A stretch of 64,000 nucleotides of DNA from Paraburkholderia rhynchosiae (GTDB lineage Bacteria > Pseudomonadota > Gammaproteobacteria > Burkholderiales > Burkholderiaceae): assembly GCF_002879865.1 (NCBI RefSeq), contig NZ_PNXY01000003.1, positions 344,430 to 408,429 of the forward strand. The letters are read 5' to 3'. A model generated the notes under the pieces. The model saw only the letters and a list, made by a program, of their open reading frames with translations, was not told where the DNA came from and searched no databases. The position numbers and the translations under genes were made by a program. Of the stretch, positions 44,635 through 55,645 are shown one piece after another. Within the stretch, counting starts at the first letter, position 1. Each line of letters opens with the position of its first letter.

Positions 44635-46843
44635 GAGGAACTCCTTCTGACGCGTCGGCCCGTGCGCGCATCAACGGTTCGAGCGGCGATTGCGGATCGA
44701 GCAACGCGGTACGAATGAAATGCAATTGACTCAGGATGCGCTGCAGTTGATGCCGCTCGTCGCGCGACGGCGGCAAGGTGGTGAGCGTGCCGAGCAGCAA
44801 CTGAACGGCGCCGATGGCGTCGGCGGTCGCGGCGAGCGCGCGGTCGAAGCGGTCTTCGCGCGGGCGCTCGAATAGCGCGGTCAGCGCATCGTGCATCGCG
44901 CGCAGCGAAATGCGCCACGGCGTCGTCTTCGCGTAACGCGCGTCGGCGGGCAGCGTGTTCACCTCACGACGCAGATCGATTACGGCGTTGCCCACTTCGA
45001 GTACGGAGAAAAGCCACCGCAACGTGTCGCGTCTTGCCGCCGGTTCGTCCTGCGCGAGCGCGTTGATCTGGAACATCAGGTCGCGCGCGCCGCTCTCGAA
45101 GCGCGAACGCACGCGGCTCATGCGCGCGCGGCTCGCTACCACGATCTGGCGGCGCAGGTCGACGAGCAGGCGGTTGCGCAGCCACGGCGTCGACGGCGGC
45201 AGCAACACGGCGAACGCCACCGACGACACCAGCATCGACAGCACGAGCGCCAGCGCGTCGTTGATAAAGCCGCTCGGGTCGTAATGGATCACGTTGTCCG
45301 GGCCGGCGAGAAAGCAGAGGAAGATGCAGTAGCCGATGCCGTAGCCGGCGAGCGCGGGCCGCGTCGTCATGAAGACGCCGAGCAGCAGGAATGGCGCGAG
45401 CGCCGCGCATAACAGCGGAAATCCGTCGATGCGCGGGAACACGCCGTACACCGCGAGCATGCCCATCACCGAGGCCGCGAGCGTGCCGGCGGCCATCTGG
45501 AACACGGTGCGTTTCGGGTCCGGCGACGACGACGCCAGCGCGCACACCGCCGCTGCATTTAGCGTCAACGTGGAACCGCTCGGCCACGCGGTCGCGATCC
45601 AGAACGCGCCGAGCACCATGATCACGAGCGCCGCGCGCAGGCCGGCGACGCCCGCCGCGATCGCATTCGTTTTTGGCTCGTAACGCTCTACCCAGCGCTC
45701 GCGCTCATGCGTGTCGACGGCAAGCGACGCGTACGTGGCCGCGTAAGCATGGAGATCGTCGATGAAGCGGTACAGCAACTCGGCGCCCGTGTCGAAGTCG
45801 AGCAGCGGTGCATCGGGATGCACTTCGAGCGCGGCGCGCGTCGCCCGTACGCGGTGCGGCAGTTCGGCCTTGTAGGCCTCGAGTTGCGCGGCAGCGTGGG
45901 CGGCATCGGCTGCGCTCAGCACGGGCTCGCCGGACTTGGCGAGCAACGGCGCGATTTCCTTGAAGTACGGCTCGAGCGCGTCGATGGCGATGGCAGCGCC
46001 GTGCGTGCCGGCGCTGCGCAGACGGTTCATCAACTGATGCAGCGCGTGAAAGCGTGTCGACGCGGTCATGAACTCGCTATTCAGCCGTGCGAGACGGCCG
46101 CCGCGCATCCGCGAATCCGGGCCTTCGAACACGGCGACGCTGCGCGCCGCCTCGAATCCGACGATGTCCGCGACGAAGCGCGCATTGGTCGCCTCGATCT
46201 GCGCGCGGTCGTTGCGACCAGCCAGCGACGCGGACACGTATTCGACGAACGCCGAGAAACGCGCCCGCACGGTGCCGCGCATCTGCAAGCCGGCGAACTG
46301 CGGGAACACGAGGCCGCTCACCGCGCCCGCGCAGACGATGCCGAGCACGACTTCGGCGACGCGCGTGAGCGCGCTCAGAAACGCGCCGTCCGGATGCTGG
46401 GAGGCGGGGATGCCGATCAACGCGGCCGTGTAGCCGGCGAGCACAAACCCATACGACCGGAAGTTGCGGTTGCGGGCGGCGCCAGCCGTGCAGATGCCGA
46501 CCCAGATCGCCGTCGTGACGATGAACAGTTCCGGTTGCTGCGCGAAGAGGCCGATCAACGCGAGCATCACGACGAGACCGACGAGCGTGCCGCAGATCCG
46601 ATAGAAGCTCTTCGCGAACACCATGCCGCTTTGCGGCTGCATCACGATGAAAACGGTGGTCATCGCGGTGCGCGGCTGGGGCAGGTCGAGCTTCATCGCA
46701 ATGCCGAGTGCGAGAAAGCAGGCGACGAGCGCCTTGAACAGATAGATCCACGTGAGGCCGTCGGTGCGAGCCCAGTCGGCGGCGGCTGAGTACCAGGCGG
46801 CGAGCGATACGGGGCGCGGGGCGGAAGAGGAGGAGGCTGACAT
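44624..46843 (-). CDS. aaeB: FUSC-family (AaeB-like) aromatic acid efflux permease
   Basis: 739 residues from ATG 46843; a GTG at 46858 overlaps the upstream stop (GTGA) and could be the coupled start. The layout is the FUSC duplication: a hydrophobic block (~25-180, including FKALVACFLALGIAMKLDLPQPRTAMTTVFIVMQPQSG), a long soluble region, a second hydrophobic block (~390-530, LRAALVIMVLGAFWIATAWPSG), and a soluble C-terminal domain. AaeB-type transporters expel hydroxybenzoate and related weak aromatic acids. It is flanked in the operon by its outer-membrane lipoprotein, AaeX-like and AaeA-like partners. Confidence 0.9.
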   Translation of the reverse strand: MSASSSSAPRPVSLAAWYSAAADWARTDGLTWIYLFKALVACFLALGIAMKLDLPQPRTAMTTVFIVMQPQSGMVFAKSFYRICGTLVGLVVMLALIGLFAQQPELFIVTTAIWVGICTAGAARNRNFRSYGFVLAGYTAALIGIPASQHPDGAFLSALTRVAEVVLGIVCAGAVSGLVFPQFAGLQMRGTVRARFSAFVEYVSASLAGRNDRAQIEATNARFVADIVGFEAARSVAVFEGPDSRMRGGRLARLNSEFMTASTRFHALHQLMNRLRSAGTHGAAIAIDALEPYFKEIAPLLAKSGEPVLSAADAAHAAAQLEAYKAELPHRVRATRAALEVHPDAPLLDFDTGAELLYRFIDDLHAYAATYASLAVDTHERERWVERYEPKTNAIAAGVAGLRAALVIMVLGAFWIATAWPSGSTLTLNAAAVCALASSSPDPKRTVFQMAAGTLAASVMGMLAVYGVFPRIDGFPLLCAALAPFLLLGVFMTTRPALAGYGIGYCIFLCFLAGPDNVIHYDPSGFINDALALVLSMLVSSVAFAVLLPPSTPWLRNRLLVDLRRQIVVASRARMSRVRSRFESGARDLMFQINALAQDEPAARRDTLRWLFSVLEVGNAVIDLRREVNTLPADARYAKTTPWRISLRAMHDALTALFERPREDRFDRALAATADAIGAVQLLLGTLTTLPPSRDERHQLQRILSQLHFIRTALLDPQSPLEPLMRARADASEGVPHAA

Positions 46844-46854
46844 GGTCGGCTTTC

Positions 46855-48432
46855 TCACTTGGCCGCGGCCGCGCCGATGCCAGCGGCGCTCGCGTGTTTT
46901 GAGGCCGTGGCGGCAGGGCTGCCTTCTCGCTTGCCCTTGCCATGCCCCGGCAGCGTCTCGCCCACCTGCGGACCATTGGCCGGCTCGTCCAGCCCGCCGC
47001 CCAACGCCGTCACCAGCGACGCATGCGCGCCGAGCCGCTCGGCCTGGATCTTCGCGACACCTTCCTGCGCGCGCAGCAACTGGTTCTGCGCGATCAGCAC
47101 GTTCAGGTAATCCGTCAGACCGCGCCGATAACCTTCGCGCGAAAGGTCGTAATTCTTGCGCGCGGCGGCAACCGAGCGGTCGGCGTCTTTCGCTTGCGTC
47201 GCGAGCGAGCGGATGCGGATCACCTGATCGGAAATGTCCTTCAGCGCGCCGACGATCGACTGGTTATAGCGCTCCACTGCCTCGTCGTAACCGGCCGACG
47301 CCGCGCCCAGTTGCGAGCGCAACCGGCCGCCGTCGAGAATCGGCAGCGACAGCGCCGGCCCCGCGCTCCAGCTATGCGACGGGTTTTTCAGGAACTGGAA
47401 CAGCGGCCCCATGGCCGCGTAGCCGCCGATCGACGCCAGCAGGTCGATATCCGGATAAAACCCTGCCTTCGCGACGTCGATGCCGCGCGCCTCTGCCGCC
47501 ACCGTCCAGCGCGCGGCGACCACGTCCGGCCGATGGCCGATCAGATCCGCGGGCAGCACGCTCGGCAAGCCGGCAGGCGCGGCAAGCGACAGCACAGGCC
47601 GCTGGATCGAGTCGCCCGCGCCTGGCCCCTTGCCGGCCAGAGCCGCCAACTGGTTGCGACCGAGCGCGATCTTTTCGTCGATCGCGTCGATCTGCCGTTC
47701 GTATTCAGGCAGCGGCGTTTCGGCCTGACTCACTTCGAGTTGCGTGCCGATGCCCCCTTTCAGACGCCGGTTGGCCAGGTCGGCGATTTGCTGCTGTTGC
47801 TGCAAAGTGGCGCGGGCGATGTCGAGCAGCGCGTAGTTCAGCGACATCTCAATGTAAGTGCGCACCACGTTGGCTTGCAATTCGAGCTGGGCAGCCCGGG
47901 CGTCGGCCGCGCTGGCGTGCGCGGCGTCGAGCGCGCGCTCGCCGGCGTTGCGGTCCTTGCCCCACAGATCAAGGTGATATGACAGCGCGAGGGTGCCGGT
48001 GTTGTTCCACGACTGCTGGCCCGCGAACTCGCCCGGACCGTAGTACGGGTTGTCCGCCCATTTCTGGCGCTGGATCGACAGATGACCATTCACTTGCGGC
48101 GACAACGCCGACCGCGCGACGCCCGCAATCGACATGGCTTCGCGCACGCGCGCCTGAGCGGCTGCGAGACCTGGATTGTTCGCCTGGGCAGCCTCGATCC
48201 ACGCGTTGAGCTGCGGATCGTTAAAGGCGCGCCACCAGTCCGCGGCGGGCCACTGAGCGTCCGCGTTGGCCGCGCGAATGGCATTGCCGGCGTCGAGCGA
48301 CGCGGGCTCGGTGCTGCTCGCTTGCGGTGCGATGCCTCCGGTACTTGCACAGCCGGCAATTGTTAATAGGATCGTAAGGACGGCTGCTGCAGAGATCCCT
48401 TTCGCTACCGGAGACGGCACGATTTCCTCCAA
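46855..48432 (-). CDS. NodT-family outer-membrane efflux lipoprotein
   Basis: 525 residues, TolC-like outer-membrane channel. A signal peptide with lipobox (LTILLTIAGC, Cys near residue 28) makes it a lipoprotein of the NodT/OprM class. Two RND-OMF repeats are visible: WWRAFNDPQLNAWIEAAQANNPGLAAAQARVREA in the first half and LIGHRPDVVAARWTVAAEARGIDVAKAGFYPDI in the second. The C-terminal ~45 residues are Gly/Lys/Ala-rich and probably disordered. It is first in the four-gene aromatic-acid efflux operon, giving it a dedicated exit duct rather than shared TolC. Confidence 0.92.
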   Translation of the reverse strand: MEEIVPSPVAKGISAAAVLTILLTIAGCASTGGIAPQASSTEPASLDAGNAIRAANADAQWPAADWWRAFNDPQLNAWIEAAQANNPGLAAAQARVREAMSIAGVARSALSPQVNGHLSIQRQKWADNPYYGPGEFAGQQSWNNTGTLALSYHLDLWGKDRNAGERALDAAHASAADARAAQLELQANVVRTYIEMSLNYALLDIARATLQQQQQIADLANRRLKGGIGTQLEVSQAETPLPEYERQIDAIDEKIALGRNQLAALAGKGPGAGDSIQRPVLSLAAPAGLPSVLPADLIGHRPDVVAARWTVAAEARGIDVAKAGFYPDIDLLASIGGYAAMGPLFQFLKNPSHSWSAGPALSLPILDGGRLRSQLGAASAGYDEAVERYNQSIVGALKDISDQVIRIRSLATQAKDADRSVAAARKNYDLSREGYRRGLTDYLNVLIAQNQLLRAQEGVAKIQAERLGAHASLVTALGGGLDEPANGPQVGETLPGHGKGKREGSPAATASKHASAAGIGAAAAK

Positions 48433-48433
48433 A

Positions 48434-48459
48434 ATTGGCTATAGAAGCTAGTGGCCAAT
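48434..48459. promoter_or_regulatory. inverted repeat in the divergent efflux/LysR promoter
   Basis: ATTGGC (48434-48439) and GCCAAT (48454-48459) with 14 bases between, in an AT-rich patch just before the efflux operon start and 116 bases from the LysR start. It fits the loose dyads LysR proteins bind, next to the gene of such a regulator. Confidence 0.45.
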
Positions 48460-48574
48460 TATATTTTTCGATTGATTGGGGAATAACCGGTAAGGATGCA
48501 AGGCATTTTTACGCAGACTGAGATAATCGCCTTTGCGAACCGTGTAACAATCGCCACGATCATCAAGGAAAGGT

Positions 48575-49513
48575 ATGGATACGCTTCAAAACATGCGCGT
48601 ATTTGTCCGCGTCGTCGAAGCGGGCAGCTTTACGGGTGCCGCGCAGCACCTCAACACGACGACCGCGTACGCGTCGCGCGCGGTATCGGATCTGGAAACG
48701 CATCTGCGCACGCGCCTGTTGAACCGCACGACGCGCCGCATCGCGCTGACCGAGGCCGGCGAGCGCTATCTGCAACGCTGCGAGCAAATCCTCGCGTATG
48801 TCGATCAGGCGGAGGCCGAGGCGAGCGACGCTCACGCACGCCCGTCCGGCAAACTGAAAGTCCATGCAATGACGAGCTTCGGCCAGCATTACGTCGTGCC
48901 GGCCGTGGGGCGCTATCAGGAGCGCTATCCGGAAGTGCATGTCGAACTGACGCTCGCGCAACGCATGCCCGACCTTCTCGACGAAGGTTTCGATGTGTCG
49001 CTGACGCTCGCCACCAGCCTGCCGGATTCCGGGCTGGTATCGCAGCGTCTGGGCAGCGCGTTCAGCATTGCATGCGCGTCGCCGGCCTATCTGGAGAAGC
49101 ACGGGGTGCCGCAAACGCCCGCGGACCTCGCGCACCACATCTGTCTGCAGATGGTCACGCCAGTGTTTCCGCCGGACAAATGGGCCTTCGACGGCCCGAA
49201 CGGCGAGGAAACCATCACGCTCGGCACCGCCACGTTTCAGGTGAATGTCGCCGAGGCGATGGCCGTTGCGGTGACGAGCGGCATGGGCGTCGGGCTGATT
49301 CCGATCTACTCGGCGATCAGCGGCTTGCGTAGCGGCGAACTGGTATGGCTGCTGCCGGCGTACACATCGCAGGAAATGAATTTGTATGCGTTGTATCCGT
49401 CGCGCCAGTATCTGGATGCCAAGATCCGCACGTGGATCGAGCATCTGCGTGAGGAGCTTCCGTCGACGCTCGCGGTCGATCAGGAGGAACTGCGGCAGTT
49501 CGCGCGGACGTGA
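48575..49513 (+). CDS. LysR-family regulator of the efflux operon (AaeR-like)
   Basis: 312 residues, ATG 48575 preceded by AAGGAAAGG. N-terminal winged helix (MDTLQNMRVFVRVVEAGSFTGAAQHLNTTTAYASRAVSDLE) and effector domain from ~90 (GKLKVHAMTSFGQHYVVPAV). It is of the CrgA/AaeR subgroup that regulates divergent transport genes. Divergent from the NodT/AaeB/AaeX/AaeA operon, so it probably activates it in response to aromatic carboxylates. Confidence 0.9.
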   Translation: MDTLQNMRVFVRVVEAGSFTGAAQHLNTTTAYASRAVSDLETHLRTRLLNRTTRRIALTEAGERYLQRCEQILAYVDQAEAEASDAHARPSGKLKVHAMTSFGQHYVVPAVGRYQERYPEVHVELTLAQRMPDLLDEGFDVSLTLATSLPDSGLVSQRLGSAFSIACASPAYLEKHGVPQTPADLAHHICLQMVTPVFPPDKWAFDGPNGEETITLGTATFQVNVAEAMAVAVTSGMGVGLIPIYSAISGLRSGELVWLLPAYTSQEMNLYALYPSRQYLDAKIRTWIEHLREELPSTLAVDQEELRQFART

Positions 49514-49839
49514 GGGGCTGTCTGGCGTTCGTCGACGTGGGTTGTCGTTGAATGACGTTGCTCGCGGGGCGGTGGTTGGGCGGCTTGCTGGTGGGCCTCC
49601 TGCGGCCTTCGCGTTGCAGTAGCCTTGGAGCGAGCTCTTGCGGCCGCCCTACAGCGGACCCATGCGGCAGCGCTAGCAGCGGTCCAATAACGGCCTGTTA
49701 CATCGGCGCCGCGTCGCAACATTTCCTTACTTCCGCGCCGGAATTGATTTGCTACGGTGTCGTTGACGCGCTGCCGCTCAAGCTTGGCGCGTTCATCTGG
49801 CCGCTTCGGCAATCGCAATCACTGAAGGACGAGGATTTC
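49514..49839. other. 326-base gap without recognisable features
   Basis: No gene, hairpin or promoter of note, apart from the GAGGA ribosome-binding site of the next small gene at its end. An open frame from 49552 in phase with that gene has no coding character. Confidence 0.5.
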
Positions 49840-49998
49840 ATGGATACGCATCTGATGATCGGCGTGGCCGTCATGTTTGGACTGATCGGCATTGCCGCAT
49901 CCCGCGACCTGTTGCGCCGCCTGCGCGAACAGCAGCCGCAACTTGCGCCGATCAAGGTCGAGCGGCCTGAAGACGGCAAGCAGCGGGGCGGCCGGTAA
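49840..49998 (+). CDS. small single-span membrane protein, unknown function
   Basis: 52 residues from ATG 49840 with GAGGA six bases upstream. One hydrophobic segment (LMIGVAVMFGLIGIAAS, residues ~5-21) is followed by a charged tail (RDLLRRLREQQPQ) ending KQRGGR. I do not recognise a family. The same phase stays open upstream, but the well-placed ribosome-binding site favours the short form. Confidence 0.5.
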   Translation: MDTHLMIGVAVMFGLIGIAASRDLLRRLREQQPQLAPIKVERPEDGKQRGGR

Positions 49999-50058
49999 TC
50001 GGAGTCGTTTGGGCTTGCCGCCTGGCGCGCACCTGTAGCCGCCCAAAGCCGCCCGGCG

Positions 50059-50865
50059 CTAGATTTCGACGACTTTGTCCCACTCGAACAGCGGATTTTC
50101 CCACTGCCGGCTGCGCCGGTCAAAGTAGCCCCGCGGATTGCAAACGACGCGCGTGCCGTTCACCGTGTAGTCGAACGGCGTATGCGTGTGGCCATGAATC
50201 CACAGCGTGACGGGCGTGCGTACGAGTTCCGGCAAGTGATTGACGAAGCCGGCCGAGACGCGGTCCTGCGCGTAGCGCTCGGCAAGACTCAGTCGATGCG
50301 GCGCGTGATGCGTAACGACAATCGTCTTGCCGGCAAAGGGTTTCGCCAGTTCGCCCTCGAGCCATTCACGCGCCTGGCGGTGCAGCGCGAGACAGTCGTC
50401 GGGCGTGAAGTCGCGCGGCGCGTCGTGCGTGTCGTGCGGCCAGTTCATCTGGATCAGACCACGAAAATCGAGCATGGCCCGTCGCGACGCCTCGATCGAT
50501 TCGGTGAGCGCGGCGCTGTCCGCGCCGTACAGCGCGAAGTCCGTCCACAACGTCGTGCCGAGCACGCGCCAGCGCCCCTGCGGATCGGCGAGCGCGGCGT
50601 TGTTCAGCACATGCACGTTGTCGACCTGCGCGGCCGCGTCGTATAACGCGCTTTCGAGCGCGCCGAACTCGCCGTCGTAGTACTCGTGATTGCCTGGCAC
50701 ATAGACCACCGGCACCGTGCCGTCGAAAGTCTGCGCAACCCAGCGGGGTCCCGCCGCGTGATTGTGGATGTCCCCGGCCAGCACGATCAGATCCGCTTGC
50801 GCATGCGGAATCAGTTCAGGCTCATCGTTCTCCAGATGCAGATCGGACAGCACGCGAATTTTCAC
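50059..50865 (-). CDS. calcineurin-like metallophosphoesterase
   Basis: 268 residues from a GTG at 50865, which has AGGAG eight bases upstream; the alternative GTG at 50871 sits too close. All five metal-binding blocks are present: LSDLHLE (residues ~6-12), VLAGDIHNH, GNHEYYDG, VTHHAPH and HGHTHTPFDY. It is a cytoplasmic two-metal phosphoesterase of the YfcE/ICC broad group; the substrate (cyclic nucleotide, phosphodiester or protein) is not evident. Confidence 0.85.
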   Translation of the reverse strand: MKIRVLSDLHLENDEPELIPHAQADLIVLAGDIHNHAAGPRWVAQTFDGTVPVVYVPGNHEYYDGEFGALESALYDAAAQVDNVHVLNNAALADPQGRWRVLGTTLWTDFALYGADSAALTESIEASRRAMLDFRGLIQMNWPHDTHDAPRDFTPDDCLALHRQAREWLEGELAKPFAGKTIVVTHHAPHRLSLAERYAQDRVSAGFVNHLPELVRTPVTLWIHGHTHTPFDYTVNGTRVVCNPRGYFDRRSRQWENPLFEWDKVVEI

Positions 50866-50915
50866 GAACACGGCTCCTGTGAGTGGCCCGCAACGGCGGG
50901 CGGTCGATCCTGGCT

Positions 50916-52334
50916 TTAGCGTAGCACCTTGCCCGGGTTCATCAGGTTCAGCGGATCGAGCGCGCGTTTGACGGCGCGCATCAATTGCACCTCGACGTCC
51001 TGTTTGTAATGCATGGCCTCGTCGATTTTCAGCTGTCCCAAGCCGTGTTCCGCGCTGATGCTGCCGCGATGCCGATGCACGCTGTCGTACACGATGTGGT
51101 TGATCGGACTCTGGTACTGCGCGAGGAACGCCTGCGCGTCGACACCTTCCGGCGCCTGCACGTTGTAATGCAGATTGCCGTCGCCGAGATGGCCGAACGT
51201 CACAATGCGCGCGCCCGGCGCGGCCTGTGCGACCGCTGCATCGGTTTCCTCGATGAAATGGCCGATGCGCGAGATCGGCACCGCGATGTCGTGCTTGATG
51301 TTCAGGCCTTCCTCGGCCTGTGCAAGCGGAACATGTTCGCGCAGATTCCAGAACGCGCGCGATTGCGCGAGGCTTTCCGCGACCACCGCGTCTTGCACCA
51401 CGCCTTCTTCGAGCGCCGTCTCCATCAGACGCTCGAACAGTGCGCGCGCGTGAACCTCACTTTCGCTGTCCGACAATTCGAGCAGCACGATTTGCGCGTG
51501 CGGTTCGGCGAACGGATAGCGCATTTGTTCGAAGTGCCGGCCGACGAGGCGTAGGCAGAAATCCGACATTAATTCGAAGCCCGTCAACAGCGGCCCGGCG
51601 GCGCTTTGCGCGAGCGACAGAAAACAGAGCGCGGCATGCGGCGAAGCCAGCGCGGCCAGCGCCGTGACGCGCGCGGCCGGTTGCGGATGCAGCTTCAGCA
51701 CGGCCGCGGTAATGATGCCGAGCGTGCCTTCCGCGCCGATAAACAGGTCGCGCAGATCGTAGCCGGTGTTGTCCTTGCGCAGTCCGCGCAGGCCGTCCCA
51801 CAGCTCGCCTTGCGGGGTGACGACTTCGAGCCCCAGACACAGCTCGCGCGCGTTACCGTAGCGCAGGACGCCCGTGCCGCCCGCGTTGGTGGCGAGGTTG
51901 CCGCCGATCGTGCAACTGCCCTCGGCGGCAAGGCTTAATGGAAAGAGGCGCCCGGCTTCTTCGGCGCGCTTTTGCACTTCCGCGAGCACGACGCCGGCCT
52001 CGACAGTGATCGTGTTGTTGTGCGGATCGATGTCGCGCACCCGGTTCAGGCGCCGCAAGCTCACCACCGCCTGCGCGCCGCTCGAATCGGGCGTGGCGCC
52101 GCCAGCGAGACCCGTGTTGCCGCCTTGCGGCACGAGCGCGATGCCGTGTTCGACGGCGAGTTTGACGAGCGCCGCGACTTCGTCGGGCGTGGCCGGGCAG
52201 AGCACCGCACAGGCCACGCCGGTGTAGCGGCGGCGCCAGTCGGTGAGGTAGGGCGCGGTGTCGTGCGCGTCGGTGAGCACTTGGGCGGCGCCAATTGTGT
52301 CGCGGCAGGCAGCGAGGAAAGCGGTTTGAGTCAT
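50916..52334 (-). CDS. FAD-linked oxidase of the GlcD/D-2-hydroxyacid dehydrogenase type
   Basis: 472 residues. N-terminal PCMH FAD-binding domain (VPQGGNTGLAGGATPD near residues 68-83, then FPLSLAAEGSCTIGGNLATNAGGTGVLRYGNARELCLGLEVV) and C-terminal FAD-oxidase domain with GHLGDGNLHYNVQ and the terminal GSISAEHGLG histidine motif, ending LNLMNPGKVLR. It oxidises a D-2-hydroxyacid such as D-lactate, glycolate or D-2-hydroxyglutarate with an unknown acceptor. glcE/glcF partners are absent, which favours a single-subunit D-2-hydroxyglutarate/D-lactate type. Confidence 0.88.
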   Translation of the reverse strand: MTQTAFLAACRDTIGAAQVLTDAHDTAPYLTDWRRRYTGVACAVLCPATPDEVAALVKLAVEHGIALVPQGGNTGLAGGATPDSSGAQAVVSLRRLNRVRDIDPHNNTITVEAGVVLAEVQKRAEEAGRLFPLSLAAEGSCTIGGNLATNAGGTGVLRYGNARELCLGLEVVTPQGELWDGLRGLRKDNTGYDLRDLFIGAEGTLGIITAAVLKLHPQPAARVTALAALASPHAALCFLSLAQSAAGPLLTGFELMSDFCLRLVGRHFEQMRYPFAEPHAQIVLLELSDSESEVHARALFERLMETALEEGVVQDAVVAESLAQSRAFWNLREHVPLAQAEEGLNIKHDIAVPISRIGHFIEETDAAVAQAAPGARIVTFGHLGDGNLHYNVQAPEGVDAQAFLAQYQSPINHIVYDSVHRHRGSISAEHGLGQLKIDEAMHYKQDVEVQLMRAVKRALDPLNLMNPGKVLR

Positions 52335-52410
52335 GTCGGTCGGTCAGCGAATTCCGGCTGAAATTGGACTGAAATTCGAAGTTCGGGCTAAAAAGTCGGG
52401 CGTTTGATTT

Positions 52411-53639
<1,229 letters not shown>

Positions 53640-53723
53640 TCATAGCCATTCGGCCAGGCCTCGCATCAGGTTGTGAATGCGGGCCTGAAACACAGTTCGA
53701 CGAAGCAAGGGGAGGCAGGTTTG

Positions 53724-55034
53724 TTGTCCAGAGTGCGTTTCGATCTCGACACGCTGAAGCGGCTCGCGCAGTTCGCCGCGAAGCGCAGCGGCGAAGACCG
53801 TATTCCGCAGGTGGCCGGCAGTCTGACGTTCACCACCATGCTCGCGCTCGTGCCCCTCGCCACGGTGGCGTTTGCGCTATTTACGGCGTTTCCGCTTTTC
53901 AGTTCGTTCCAGGAGTCGCTGCAGTTCTTCCTCGCCGACCACCTGATGCCCGCCCAACTGAACAGCCAGATCTTCAAGTATCTGAATCAGTTCGCCGCTA
54001 AAGCGAAGGGGCTGACCACCATCGGCATGGTGCTGCTGTTTCTCACGGCGGTCATGACAATGATGACGGTCGAGTCCGCGTTCAACGTGATCTGGCGCGT
54101 GCGCAAGGCGCGGCCTATCGCGCAGCGCATCCTCGTGTACTGGGCGATCATCACGCTCGGTCCGATTCTGATTGGCGTGAGCCTGTCGATCTCGTCCTAT
54201 CTGTTCACGCAGTCAATGACGTTCAGCGCTGCCCAGCGCATGACGCCGGTGATCGAATGGGCGCTCGCGGGCGCCGCACTGCCGTTGACGGCGCTCGCGT
54301 TCACGATTCTCTACGTGTACCTGCCGAACTGCCGCGTGGAATGGCGCGATGCGGTGATCGGCGGCGTTACCGCTGCGATTGCTTTCGAACTCGCCAAGCG
54401 CGGCTTCGGCTATTACGTGCGGCGCATTCCCACTTATACCGCGGTGTACGGCGCGTTCGCGGCGGTGCCGCTGTTTCTGCTGTGGATGTACCTGTGCTGG
54501 TTCATCACGCTGGCGGGCGCGATGATCGCGTCGGCGTTGCCGGCGATCCGCATCGGCCAGTTTCATCGTCCGACTTTCGAAGGCAGCAATCTGTTCGATT
54601 CGCTAGAACTGCTCGCGCGGCTCGCCGAAGCGCGCGACGCCGGCAAGCCCGGCTATACGGTGCCCGAACTTTCACGGATGCTTCGTCGCGACATGGACAC
54701 CACGATCAATCTGCTGCAAAAGCTCGAACAGATCGAGTGGATCGCGCAGTTGCAGGAGGACGGCACGCGCCCGCATTTCCTGCTACTGGCGAATCCGGCG
54801 CAGATCACCGTCGAGCGGCTGTTCGATCTGTTCGTGATGGATCGCGGGGAACTCGAGTATCAGCTTCAGCTCGCATCCACCCGCGTGGATGGCGGCACGC
54901 TGCTCGCGGCGCTGGAAAACGACAAGTTGAAGGTGACGCTCGCGGCGCTGCTCGCGGCCCGTGCTGCGGCACGCGCGGCCCAGGCCGAAGAGAAAGAGCG
55001 CGGCGCGTCTTCCATGCCGCATCAGACGGCGTAG
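53724..55034 (+). CDS. YihY/BrkB-family (UPF0761) inner-membrane protein
   Basis: 436 residues if the TTG at 53724 is used; it has GGGGAGG eight bases upstream, far better than the GTG at 53673 (453 residues). Six hydrophobic segments span ~30-280, with the family landmarks LTFTTMLALVPLATVAFALFTAFPLF, ESAFNVIWRVRKARP, YWAIITLGPILIG, and AFELAKRGFGYYVRRIPTYTAVYGAFAAVP. A soluble C-terminal domain of ~140 residues resembling a winged helix (YTVPELSRMLRRDMDTTINLLQKLEQIEWIA) follows. Once called ribonuclease BN or BrkB, the true function is unknown. Confidence 0.88.
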   Translation: MSRVRFDLDTLKRLAQFAAKRSGEDRIPQVAGSLTFTTMLALVPLATVAFALFTAFPLFSSFQESLQFFLADHLMPAQLNSQIFKYLNQFAAKAKGLTTIGMVLLFLTAVMTMMTVESAFNVIWRVRKARPIAQRILVYWAIITLGPILIGVSLSISSYLFTQSMTFSAAQRMTPVIEWALAGAALPLTALAFTILYVYLPNCRVEWRDAVIGGVTAAIAFELAKRGFGYYVRRIPTYTAVYGAFAAVPLFLLWMYLCWFITLAGAMIASALPAIRIGQFHRPTFEGSNLFDSLELLARLAEARDAGKPGYTVPELSRMLRRDMDTTINLLQKLEQIEWIAQLQEDGTRPHFLLLANPAQITVERLFDLFVMDRGELEYQLQLASTRVDGGTLLAALENDKLKVTLAALLAARAAARAAQAEEKERGASSMPHQTA

Positions 55035-55085
55035 GTTAGCGCGATGCGGTGCTTTGGTCCCGGTTCGCGCTGAAGCGGCTCGGGG

Positions 55086-55406
55086 CTACAAAGAAATCTT
55101 GCCGACGCAGATGTCCTTGAACATGACCCAGTCGCCCATCAGGCTGTAGAGCGGATGACGGAAGGTCGCCGGCCGGTTCTTCTCGAAGAAAAAATGTCCG
55201 ACCCAGGCAAAGCCGTATCCGCAGATGACGGCAGCCGGAAGCCATAGCCAGTCACCGGTGGCAAGCGCCATCGCGAGGCACCCGATGACCCCGAGCGACC
55301 CCACGAAGTGCAGCCGCCGCGAGACCAGGTTGCGATGCTCGCTCAGGTAGTACGGATAAAACTCCGCGAAGTTCGCGAAGTGATCGGTGTGCGCGGTATG
55401 AGCCAT
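55086..55406 (-). CDS. DUF962 / Mpo1-like membrane protein
   Basis: 106 residues from ATG 55406; longer frames upstream lack coding signs. It has the Mpo1-like pattern: YYLSEHRNLVSRRLHFVGS near the N-terminus, two hydrophobic hairpins (LGVIGCLAMALATGDWLWLPAAVICGYGFAWVGHFFFE), and NRPATFRHPLYSLMGDWVMF. The conserved histidines (HRN, RRLH, GH, RHP) match the iron-binding set of yeast Mpo1 dioxygenase, which shortens 2-hydroxy fatty acids. Activity in bacteria is inferred only. Confidence 0.85.
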   Translation of the reverse strand: MAHTAHTDHFANFAEFYPYYLSEHRNLVSRRLHFVGSLGVIGCLAMALATGDWLWLPAAVICGYGFAWVGHFFFEKNRPATFRHPLYSLMGDWVMFKDICVGKISL

Positions 55407-55645
55407 AACGGCCTCCGGATTGCTACGCGTTGCGATTGCCTGCCCGTCCCCAGCAACTGGTTCTTCGAGGCACGCCCACATGCCGGCGGCGCCCGAAACA
55501 GCACAGGCTCGATTCATTGTGCGGCTATCGTGGGCAGTGCGCAACCTGGCCATTCGGACGATGGCGCCGACGTCTCGTTGCCGCTATCCTGAGCGCTTGT
55601 TAAGGCTTGCGAAGTTCACGCGGCTGATAAGCGACCGGACAGCGG